Source of the DNA: Dioscorea cayenensis subsp. rotundata
Lineage: Eukaryota; Streptophyta; Magnoliopsida; Dioscoreales; Dioscoreaceae
Direction of reading: 5' to 3'
DNA length: 64,000 nucleotides
Assembly: GCF_009730915.1 (NCBI RefSeq)
Contig: NC_052471.1
Location: 29,980,185 to 30,044,184, forward strand
Shown here: in pieces, positions 23,966-34,762 of the stretch
Layout of the letters: the number at the start of each line of letters is the position of its first letter
Position numbering within the stretch: position 1 is the first letter of the stretch
Program-made: the position numbers and the translations under genes
Notes under the pieces: model-generated
Told to the model about the DNA's origin: nothing
Seen by the model: only the letters and a program-made list of their open reading frames with translations
Database searches by the model: none

Positions 23966-26689
23966 GGGTGAAGTGACCTCTTAACCGATGATTGTTTAAG
24001 CTTCTCCAATCAGTGATCATCCTGTTTCTTTCTAGTTCCTCTGTTCTCTCTCTCTCTCTTAACTAACTTGAGTTGCACTCCTCGAGCACCAATTCCTTCC
24101 ATTTTACTCACTCTCGCTAGCTATCCCGCTGCCACGTGTGGTCAATGATTCTGTCTTTTTTCATATTTTTTTAAAAATAAAAATCTAATTATTTTTATTT
24201 GAATCGAGGAATTAATAACAAATTTTCTAACAATAATATATATATATATATACAATTTATCCAATTAAAACAGAAGATAAGTTTTCGTGATTTACGGGCT
24301 GAAGAAGTTCTGATTTGAAAAAAAAAATCACGGGATTGATTGGATTGGTGATAAAGAAGGATTGAATTGAATTTAATCTTTTTTAATTTAAACATATTCA
24401 ATAATTTCGTCAATTAAAAAAAACATTGATAAATAATTTTTATTAAAAAAAAAAAGAAATCTGGCAAGTTCGAAACACACCGCAGAGAATAAATCAATCA
24501 GAGGATTCAGAGCACTAGTGTTTATCCTCTGTGTTCTTAATCACAGCAATAATTTTAAATTAATTACTATATATATATATATTATAAAAACAAATATTTA
24601 AAACATTACATTATAATAGAATGTGGATGAGTATTTCAAAATCACATGTCAAGTGTAATTACTTTAATTAGTTGGTTAGTTGATAGTCATGGGATCGCAC
24701 CAGCTCACGCATGTGGTTGCAAACTCAAGCTTGGCTGCCCATGTCTTGTTGCATGTTACTTCCATTATACTCTAACTCTATCTTTTTTTATTATTATTTT
24801 TGTTCCTTTTTTTATTTGAAGAATAATAATAATAAGAACTTCGTATTTATATGACATGGGTATTTTGGTCATTTAATATTTTGGCTACCATTGGATAGTC
24901 ACCGTTGTGAGGAGAATGGACGGCTGAGATGAAAAGAGTGACACAAGGTAAAATGCCGGCGGAACTGGCGGGGGAGTGGAGAAGAGAAAGAAGAGGAAGT
25001 ACAACGTGCGGGCATGTGGGTACACTCTTGGTGGGATCCACACCGAAAGTTTTCAACCGTCAGATGAGATGATGTGACACGTGTCAATAAGATGGAGGAG
25101 GATGCTCTGCTGTATGAGCGGCTGATCCCACGGATCATGTGTCCTCCTTCCGCGTCATTGTTACCGGTGGAACCCGCAACTAGAACAACACAACACGGAC
25201 TCCGAGTCCAGGCCCAGAAACGGGTACGCGTCATCAACTCCGTTACTCAAGGCCACACGTATTCCTTTAATAAAAAAGAAAAAGAAATTTAAAGTAAAAG
25301 TATAAATTATTTTAAAAAAATTTTTGTATACACACATATGTATATATATATATGTTTTTTTTCGCCAAAGGTTGATAGACCATATATATATATATATATA
25401 TTTTTTGGGTTCAAAGGTTGATATACCACTGGACCACTGGTTTTAGTAGGAAAGTTTTGTAGAATTTTTAAGTGTCCAAATAAAGTTTCACATGACCCAG
25501 TGATGGTAACTAATCTTTAATTGTGAGTTTGGATTTATAATTCAAAACCCATGCCCTTGAATGAAGTTATACAAACTGGATAATCAATTATTTATCTATG
25601 CATTTTTCCTTTGATAAATTAAATTTATCATATTTATAAATATAACTGTACCTCTTGAATAAAAGTGTTTAAACTGAATAATCAATTATTCAATTATTGA
25701 TCTGTATGTTCATCACTATCTAAACTTCCACGATGTGATATTTCATATTAAAATATTATGCATCTCATTTTTTATTATATTACTATTTATAAACATAGTT
25801 ATACTATTCATTAAAGTTTGACGACTACATCAATATTCATATATTTTCTAATCTATAAACGGTGTTAAAATACACAGTCATATATATATATATGATTTTT
25901 TTTCCTAAAACTGCTGTCAGCCAATCAAATAAAAAAAAATAAATAATAATTTCTTTTTTGAAAGCTTGCGCGTCGGTGACCGACAAAAGAGCGTCGGTGG
26001 CGTTTCTTTCTAAGGCCCTAATTTTGAGCCGGTGACGTGGGCATTCTATTTATTGTTTTTTTTGTTAGTATATTCGTGAGAGTCATTAAATAAAAAAATA
26101 TACGAAAATTTATTTTCTCATGTGCAATGTTCCCTGAGGAATTAATTGGTTCATGATGTATTTGAAGATTTGAGGTTATTTATTGGAACAACAAATAAAT
26201 AAAGTGAAAGAATGTGGGAGCACGACATGCTCCTGAGCATGTGACATGTCTCTGTGGGATAATAGAACAAGTGTTGGAGGATGCCTCCTTGCCACCCATT
26301 TTGGGTCCCGGAAAAGCAAAGAGCTGAACAGTTGAACTAGAGCCAGATGTTACTTAACAAAATCTTGTGAGCAGTCACCCTGATGGTATATATATTTATT
26401 GAAAATTGTCCTTATTGTATATGTAACAAAATTGATAAATTTTATTAATTTTTAAAAATTTTTACAAAATAAACAAATCACTATTTATATTATTTACTAA
26501 ATATATATATTAAATGATCTTCTAACTTCTCACATGGGACTCAAATAACTTAAAATTAGACTATACTAATGTCAGTATAGATAAAATTTGTGGAATATAT
26601 TATATTACATTACATTACAAATTTACAATAAATCATAAACTAAATAATTGATTTAAATAAAACTAAACACTGTGGCTTAAGCCTTACTA
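23966..26689. other. Extra 2.7 kb present only in duplicated block A
   Basis: No gene is supported. Compared with copy B, whose two homologous parts lie next to each other at about 34.6 kb, this is an insertion in A or a deletion in B. It is AT-rich except for a GC-richer island at about 24890-25260 that looks promoter-like. TA runs occur near 24236-24252, 25384-25401 and 25881-25893. Confidence 0.55.
25075..25086. promoter_or_regulatory. Perfect 12-bp palindrome containing a G-box (TGACACGTGTCA)
   Basis: CACGTG is the core bound by plant bZIP and bHLH factors. The flanks make the full 12-mer palindromic, a high-affinity G-box/ABRE-type context. It lies inside the GC-richer island with no gene next to it, so function is inferred from the motif only. 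A second CACGTG is at 24133-24138. Confidence 0.4.
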
Positions 26690-29600
26690 AAAGAGCATTT
26701 GCTGGCTTAAAAAGGCAGGAAAAAAAAAATAAAGCATTAACAACTCACCGTTCGCAAAAAGCAGAATGCATGAGACTGTTGAGTTCAATATCAAGTAAAC
26801 CACGAGGCAGGCAAAAAGGGGAGAAATCCCATAGAAAGTAGTAATAGATAATCAATTGTTTAATGAATTAAGTAATCACAGCTATTCACACATTACAGAA
26901 TGGAATGGCTTCCACTAAAATTACAAAATATAAGAAATCAAGAATCTGCATAAGAAAGCATGCAGTCATCAAATCAGAACAATAATATGTCACAAAACAG
27001 AAACACAATACACACAGAACTGTACTAATTTTATGCTGCAAGATTCAGATCAAATCCCTGTTTTCACAGCCATGCCATTGTTTTCATTTTCATTATACAT
27101 AATGAAAACATAAGCTGTTTTAAAAACCAAAAAAAAACATATAAAGCAGTAGTAGTGTTACCAAATTATGTTTATTACATCCAGCACTGATGACTACTTA
27201 GCTATATCCATTTATATCAACTTTTGCTCTTCACATGCCTAAGCCAACCTGCCATATCACAAAACAAACTACTGATAAGATAATAGCATCATTGATAAAC
27301 AAAGGCATTTGCAATTCAATCTTCTTTTACTTCACCAGTCATTGTGTTTTGGGCTAGTATATTTTTCTCTTGTGATTCATATTTTCATTGCTTAGTGCAG
27401 CTGATCTGTTTTTCTTAGTTGTTGGTTGATTCGTATAATTGATTCTATGATTTTCATATAATATCATAGCCCAAAAGATTGAAATCAACAATGATTCTCT
27501 ATGTGTGGGCCAATAACCTTAGCAGTAGGAAATCCAAATCAGTTGATCTGTCTAAAGAAACACATCCTAACAAAGAAAGAGGAGACCATCAAGGAAAAAA
27601 AAAACAGAGGAAGGCAGAGAAACAAAGGAAAGAGATCTGCTTAGAGCAGACATAAGTCATAGAATACATGACCTCACCTTCAAAGCCATAAAACCACTAA
27701 CTACCATAGCTTCAAAGCTATCCAAAAGAAACATTAAAAGGACTTCCCACCAACTGCATGCAGATCTCATCACATGAAACTCAAGCTGAAAGCAATCTAT
27801 AATAATGACACATTCAGTGGACCATGTAACTGATCTACCAAGGGCGGATTCTGTTTCAAATCAACATCCAACAGCTCTATGCACCTCCAAAATAGATCAT
27901 GAGAAAGTTTTCAGTTTGAGCAAAACCACAGTGCCCATTGTGGTTCTCTTTTAGTGTCAAGAATCAAACATACACAAGCTTCATTATTTGTATCAACTAT
28001 TGGTTATAAAGCAGGCCTAACATCACTATGAAGATGTTGTAATCAAAATGTTCTGGCTAAAAGTATTACGTTTAAAGTGGTGCAGCTAAAATTATGATGC
28101 TGCAGTCAAAGTAATAAAGCTATTCTAGCTAAGTGTTTCACTCTTAAAGATGAAGAGCACAGATAATGAAAGATTTTGCAACCAATGTAATGGAATTGAT
28201 GCATCATCAGTGTTGAAATTTGTGAAGATGAAGAAGCTAGAGAGGTGATGCTGTTGCGCACAAAATAATGGAACTTTAAGTTTTCAAAATCATGACCACT
28301 TAAAGAAGTCACAGAGCTCAATGCTGCTAATTATCTCAACATGTCAAAGAACTGAAGATATAGAGATGAAGAGTCAAAAAGTTGTTCATGCTGCTAAAGG
28401 CCTTGAGCTGAAGAATTGAAGCCTTGGAAACATGAATAAATTAGTTAATCTTGTCAGGGGACTCAAGTGATTGACAAACTAAAGCCATGAAGACATCAAA
28501 AACATATAAAGATATCAAAGACGAGACTGCGTGAACATGTAAAGGCCTACAACTGAAGGCATGAACAACCTGAAGATTTGTTACAACTCAAAGACGCCAA
28601 ACATCTCCAATGCCCTCAAAATGGAGGACCCCTTAACAAAAAAGTGCTTGTTTCAAGCAACAAATTTCTCAAAAGAGAAATGAATCTCATCAAAAATGTC
28701 AAAACCTTATGCCTAGTGCAACCTCCGTAGGTTTCTAATAACCTTTCTTCGCATTCAAACCTGGAACCTAACTCTTTCAAAAACAAAAAAAATACTATGT
28801 GTTACAACACATCTTCTAAAGTTAATAGAATCAATCCATCAACTGCCATTTCTTTGTCTCTATTTTGTACATTTGCACCAGGTTTCTTAACTGGAGTTCT
28901 CTACCTAAATGAAAATCTTGAACACTCATATAAATTCATGTAAATTGAAGATTGTTTCCTTATCCATAAGAGAATCTCACAATTAAGGCTATTAAGCAGT
29001 TGTTGCACAAAGAGAAGAAAGAAAAAAAAAAATCATGATAGATCATCATAGAAGCAAAATTTAACCTATAAATATCTTGAGCTGTATGGATCCAGATTAG
29101 CTGTGATATATATATATATATATTATTTGAAAGATCTTAGCATACATATACCATCATTTTTAAGTCAGACCATCCATTATTGCTTGTCTGAGTCATTTAC
29201 AGAGCCACCGATGGATACAAAAACAACTCGAATTCTTACATGGATTGTGGTGTAAAGTAAGTTTTTGTTATATTTACCACATAATAAGAAAAAATGCGAA
29301 ACCAAACAACTGTACGCAATGACTTTGGAGAGAAGCTAGACTATAAAGCAGAGAAATTCAAACAAATGCTAGGCGTGGAAGCAGAAAATCCAACTAGTAT
29401 GTATATGTATGTGGTGACATAAATAAAATAGTCTACTGAGGATGTTGCAGGGAAAACGGGAATAACAATCAATACCACAAGTACAATTTGAAATTATGTT
29501 CTTTGCAATGTTTCTTACAGCATAACTGGTGGATTTATAAAAGCTTCCTCACTAGTCGTTGTTTTAGTTCCTGCAGGCTGTATCTTTATTCCCTTTTACA

Positions 29601-30263
29601 TAAAATCCTAGCATCCTTAGTACACTTTCTTTATTTCAAATAATACCTTTTTTCCTAAATGCAAGCAATGGAAGTTGGTTAAGAGCTAGAGGAAAAGGAA
29701 AGGGACCCCAGAATCAGGATGAGCGAAGCTGTATCTGGCCATTCACAAAATTGAAGAATGAGAAATCAGAATTCAAAGAATCGGGAAACACACACACATA
29801 GGCACACACAAATTGTGAGAGAGGAACTAGGGCAAATCAAGTGCCCTAAAGGGACAGGGTGCATGATAAATTCAATAGCCAAAGAATCTAGTGGCAAGAA
29901 TGTTTTCACTAAAGAAAGTATATTTATGGCTTAACACACGATTAAAAGAAGCAATTTCCACCAATCAATGATACATATCATAAATAATATTTAATAATTA
30001 ATAAACAAGTACGCATGCAACTGATTTTGAATTCCAAGTCACAAGGTAGAAAGCAAACTATGCAGATATGATTTCATAATCAGAAAGGTAAAAAAAGTAG
30101 GGATGGAATAAAAAATAAGAAGAAAACGATGACATCCGAAAGAGAATATATAAAGAAATTGAGACAAGATAGACATACCTTGGATTGAGATTGAGATGAT
30201 GGATCAAGTGTGATAGAGCTAGAGGTCGATGCCGTCATGAATCACATCGTCCTTGAGAGTGAT
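26690..30263. repeat. Duplicated block, copy A, part 2 (non-coding, ends in UBL5 stub)
   Basis: Colinear with 34660-38772 over about 3.5-4 kb at high similarity. Shared landmarks include CATGCCATTGTTTTCATTTTC, TAAGCCAACCTGCCAT, CACATCCTAACAA.GAAAGAGG, TTGCATGCAGATC-type sequence, AAGACATCAAAAACATATAAAG and AACTAGGGCAAATCAAGTGCC. No long open frame is conserved between the copies. A stretch near 28020-28110 carries degenerate GATG(C)TGCAG.CAAA words. It most likely represents UBL5 3'-flanking or untranslated sequence. Confidence 0.8.
30204..30263 (-). pseudogene. Truncated UBL5 stub in duplicated block A
   Basis: The last about 20 codons of UBL5 are recognisable by alignment with 38721-38780 (ITLKDxxIHDGxxL), with an in-frame TAG and several replaced residues. 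Immediately after 30263 the homology jumps to sequence equivalent to about 39430, so most of the UBL5 coding sequence and its promoter (about 660 bp) are missing here. Confidence 0.8.
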
Positions 30264-30309
30264 AAGTATATATATATATGTATGTATTATATGTATCACT
30301 AAAAGTATA

Positions 30310-30985
30310 ATAAAATAAAGTATATACATATTATTAAGAAAATAATATATGTGTGTGTATATATATATTATAAAATACTACATCCAAACTATATTTGCAA
30401 GCATTTGTAATCAAACTTTATCACCATGAACGAGGTGCAAAGGTCTGATTGAGCTCTACACTCTAAATAGGTTTGTCTAGCTCATTTGAAAGCTCTCTAT
30501 AATAGTATGTATATCTATCTACCTAAATGGGCAGCAAATTAGGAATCAGACAGCAAATTAGAAATGAGAAGCTAATACTAAGAACAAATAGGAAAGATGG
30601 TAACATATAATAATAATTACATAAAATTACTATCGATTTCGGTTAAAGCCTTTTATGTTTCTTTCCTTTAAGAGTACTACAATAAGCCACTGTTCCAATT
30701 CCACTATATAACAATGGTTGAATTAAACCAATACAGTGAACACCATATCATCATCTTGCAGTGTGCCATATATGAATACATAGATACACAACCGTTCAGT
30801 GTTCACTGATCCTGTACATCTTTCTGGTGACTAACACTGTAACAATTGAGAATTCATGTACTTTTTGTGCCAGAAAAATCAAGAGACCCGGTTAGGAGAA
30901 AGCAATTTCATCATGAAGTTAAACCTGGTAGCCGAGGAGGCCTTTGGTTGCGGCCATTTCGCTTGATCAGGAACTTTGATGCATT
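30310..30985. repeat. Duplicated block, copy A, part 3
   Basis: Colinear with 39430-40110. Shared landmarks are AAAATAAAGTAT.TACATATTATTAAG, CATCCAAACTATATTTGCAAG, AAAGCTCTCTATA, AAATGGGCAGCAAATTAG, CAATGGTTGAATTAA and TTTCATCATGAA. It contains the 3' end of the intact GNAT gene, whereas copy B has only a decayed version. Confidence 0.8.
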
Positions 30986-33945
30986 TAAAACCCTGTCCTA
31001 AGTACAACTTTAAAGCGGCCAAATTTTCTGAATCACAGTGTAGAGCAACTGCCCGGCAGCCCCAGCTCCTAGCTCGAACTTCTGCTTTGGCCACAAGCTT
31101 CTTGGCAATCCCCTTCCGTCTCTCAGTCTCACGGACTGCAACATTCGATATATATGCTATTCCAGTTCTGCAGAGATCCCATAAGCTCATGTTATCTCAA
31201 ACATGCTTTTCTATAAACTAAAATTACAATGTGAAAATCCCCCACAAAAGCATCTAAAAAACACACCATCTGTCATCACTCTCATCAACTAATGCTACAA
31301 ACTCAAACCACATGGGTAAAGCAACTGTTTTGCATAGTACTTTTATAACAGATGAATTTTCAGATAATCTAAGCAGTGGGGAGCATACCCAAAGGTTTTC
31401 ATTTTCTTCAATAAATTGAATTTAATCATATTCAGTTACCTTGTTTGATGAGAGAATGAAGTGAAAGATTTTCTAAAACGCACAGGGAATGAAAACGCTT
31501 CCTGAATCAAGCTCAGCTTGATAGTCTGAATTCAAAATAGCAAAGGCAATAAACGCACCGAAATAAACTTGCAAACCATATCAATAATGGCATCAAATGA
31601 TAATGATAAAAAGAAAATAAATAAAAGATTGACAACATTCCTGGGTTCAGACAGCAAGGTTTTACTCACTCAACTGGCTAACATTTGCAAAAATAGAGCA
31701 AAAGTGTAAAGATGCACAGTTGTAAATACCATCAGGCTGATGCATGAAGGAAAAAAGTACTAAAATGAGAAACAAATTTGAGGCTCTGTATTTTTTTGTA
31801 GGTTTATTCAGTTGTATTGAGAAAAGGGTACATCCTTGGCTTGTAGATTTCATAAAAAGAGCCACCCTAGACAATCTTCCTGAAAAGGAATGAATTTCCA
31901 GTCATAATAGCCTGCCTTTTTTTACAATTATACATCATAACTTACAGCCAGCATCCCTACATGTAGGCATTGTTGTATTGTAAGTTAGTGGCCAATTACA
32001 CAGGTTTAACTGATAAAAAGCTATTTTACCAATAAATTGGTGGCTCCTATTTTGGTGTTTAACCGCCCAAAGTTCGAGCAAAAAAAATTATATCTATGAA
32101 ATAACATCATAGCACTTGTTGTTGCTCTTTTAGGTCAATTTTATAGCAGGGAGTAAAGGATCTGTGTTCATTTGATCAGGGAGGTCACTTAACTCAAATG
32201 TTGACTTTGCGCGCCTTTTGTTTTGAGAATATTTTAGTGATGCATGGTTGTTAACATGAGACAAAATGCATGACATTGCTTAGGAGAGAATTCTAATGGC
32301 ATCCCTGAATATAAAGGTCGATATGCATCACATGGTCCAAGCTAGCCTTTTCAGTTTTAGAAATCCTCTCTTGAACAAAAAGTATATTCTATGTTACCTT
32401 CTTTGATGTAATGGTCCTTTTCTAGGTAGAAAATCAGCCACGGTATCTATTGTCAATATTCCAGCCACAGATCCTCTATTTATACTGAATTTTCCTTCAA
32501 GATCTCCAAATTTGATTTGTTCACTTCCACAGTATAAATTATCATTCAATGAAGGACCAGAGATAGCAACAAGACAAGCTCTCATACAGCCCAGGGGCAC
32601 TGAGAACCCAGACAACAGTGCCACAAATCGGTCAATCCTCAGTGCCAAATCTATTGGGAAAGTATAGTCCGGAAAGAATGAGCTACAATGAGTATCGGCC
32701 ACTTCCCAACAATCCTCCAGTCGAGCATCCCGAACAATCACTTCAGAATAATTGGATGGAAACAAATCAACTGCCTGGCTCGCTCCACAGATCCCTGCAG
32801 GATAAGCAATAAGCTAGACAATAAGGTTGCAGATTTCTTTTGTGGGAAAACAAACACTGAGGACATTCATTTGCTTTGAAGTGGTGAGGAAGTTAAATAA
32901 AGTAGGCAGACTTCCACTCACTTCAGATACTCATTTGTTTTAAAGTAGGAGAAATGATATTTTTAACACTTCAACACTTCCTTTGATTTTAAACTAAACC
33001 AACTTTAGAAATACATATATATATATATATATATATTTTTACTGAAGCGAGGGAAGTGAGCTTTTGTATGTTGCTCACTTCACCCACTTCAGTAATCTTT
33101 TATTCCCTACAAAATGAACCTCGCAGATACTAGAATTGATATTACTTCCAACTGTTTTAGATAAATGTCCCTTCCAGACACTGCCTCCCTTTCTGATTAC
33201 TTTAGAGCAAATGAACGAACATTAATGACAAACATAGGCATCCAAATCTTCCCTATCAGGTATGAAATTACCAAAGCAAGGTGTCATTCAAGGAAAAAAA
33301 CCCCATTTTCTTCATTGCATGCCCACCAGTGTGATACTAATAATTTGCTCTTTAATGGTAAAGCATGTATACGAGATCAATACTCGTTAGCAATGCCATA
33401 TCCTTCCTGCTTCTAGAAATACTAAGCAATAACTGTAAAAGATGAGCACTATTGTTTGATAATCATGTTTCTAATAACCAGTTATCGTCACTGTTAGAAG
33501 AACAATACATAGAACTATTTGTAATTCACAAAAATGAACGAACCCCAGAGCCTTGCATACATTGGATAACAGCAATTAGGAGACCAAAAATAAATTTTTT
33601 TTTTTTTTAAAAAAACATCAATTAATGTTTTTCTTTTGCCTCAATACGCTGAATCACAGAGTTAAATTCGTGTCTTTACAAACAGGAAATCAGGTTTCAA
33701 TTTATAAACAAGGAAAAACCAATTATTCAATTGAATACAGAGATTGGGCATTCATTACCTGATTCAGATCGGAGGGAAAGTTTATTCAGTTTATTGGATG
33801 TGGTTAGAGGAACTCTAACCCTAACCCTAAACTGAACCTTGGAAGAGATGGAAGGTGAGAAGGTGGTGGGATGAAGAGGAAGGGCTTTCACACTTAGAAC
33901 CAGCGAAGAGGAAACACCAAGAGGCACACTCCTCGTCATGGTCAT
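30879..33945 (-). CDS. Plastid-type GCN5-related N-acetyltransferase (GNAT)
   Basis: GNAT enzymes transfer acetyl from acetyl-CoA to an amino group. There are three coding exons: 33945-33759, 32794-32398 and 31167-30879 (873 nt, 290 residues; phases agree). Residues 1 to about 62 are Ser/Thr/Arg-rich with few acidic residues, like a chloroplast transit peptide. The catalytic domain starts at about 70 (VIVRDARLEDCWEVADTHC) and contains GIAYISNVAVRETERRKGIAKKL, whose RRKGIA fits the acetyl-CoA loop (R/QxxGxG/A), then CDSENLAALKLYLGQGF. The Leu/Pro-rich middle exon resembles the plant plastid GNATs that acetylate protein N-termini or lysines. The exact member cannot be fixed by eye. Intron 1 holds a small MITE. 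Its last exon lies in duplicated block A. It appears intact. Confidence 0.85.
32873..33097. mobile_element. Fold-back MITE in GNAT intron 1
   Basis: The two ends (about 32873-32928 and 33039-33097) are inverted copies of each other, and each is itself a hairpin. The right arm pair is 33039-33061 and 33073-33095 (23 nt, three mismatches, 11-nt loop, starts TTACTGAAG). The left pair is about 32878-32893 and 32914-32928. The middle carries a (TA)n tract. No coding capacity. I could not define a clean target-site duplication. Confidence 0.6.
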
Positions 33946-34009
33946 GTCTCTCTTCTTTCCAACTTTGGGCCAAACTATTCTTTATTTATTTATTTTTTTT
34001 TAATAGAAG

Positions 34010-34595
34010 GAAAAAGGAGGGAAGAAGGTGAGTAATAAGTTGGATCGGAACTTGGAAGTGATGGTAGTGATGGAAGTAAGAAGAAAGAGGAAGAGACGGA
34101 GGTTTTAACCCTCTCTCTCTCTCTCTGTGTTTGTGTGCAGTCTCCACTGCCAGGATTTCATCTTTATCTATTCTTTTACCATGCCTCGTGATTTGTTTAC
34201 CATGGTGATTTTCAACAATCATTTTATTTCTCAATAAAAAGCCGCCGCCGCCGCCGGTGATTTGTTTGATAGTGGCTGCCGTGAACTCGGAGAATGATGA
34301 CTATTTCTCGTATCCAACGCCATTGTTCCATGAAAAGTATAATTAGATCAATTTCTGAATAAAATATTATGGATTGCTGCCCGCTAAGGTTGTTGGGAGT
34401 ATTGATTTTAAAAATATCTCTGACTCTTAAATTAATTATATTGTGAGCAAATTAATTTAAGTTGTCGCCCGAACGGTGAAGTAGTTGTTGGAACTTGGAA
34501 GGGGTGGGTGGAGAGGTGACACAGTAAAGAAAAGAAATAAAAATTAAATAATGATGTGAAAAAGGGAAACAAATTAATGCTGATAAAATTATATA
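34010..34595. repeat. Duplicated block, copy B, part 1 (GNAT upstream region)
   Basis: The homologue of 23165-23965, here lying just 5' of the intact GNAT gene and probably containing its promoter. It includes a CT/TG run at about 34111-34137 and a (GCC)n stretch near 34240 not present in copy A. Confidence 0.7.
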
Positions 34596-34602
34596 TATAA
34601 AG

Positions 34603-34762
34603 GCATGAGCCTGTTCAAGATCAAGTACACAAAACAAATAAAAAAAAAAACTATATCGGTCGTTCAAGCTTGCCGAAAAGAGCATCCGCTGGCTTAAAAA
34701 GACAAAAAAACCACATTGACAATTCACAAAGTAGAACGCATGAGCCTGTTCAAGATCAAGTA
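34603..34762. repeat. 25-bp direct repeat at the block B rearrangement junction
   Basis: The same 25 bases (beginning GCATGAGCCTG) occur at 34603-34627 and 34738-34762. Copy A has only one version (about 26767). The repeat sits exactly where parts 1 and 2 of the block meet in copy B, while in copy A they are 2.7 kb apart. Confidence 0.7.

Noticed and set aside
24847..25292. Frames of 69-112 codons over the GC-richer island
   Set aside because: There is no domain, no intron-exon signals and no match to any plant protein I know; the region reads better as regulatory-like sequence.
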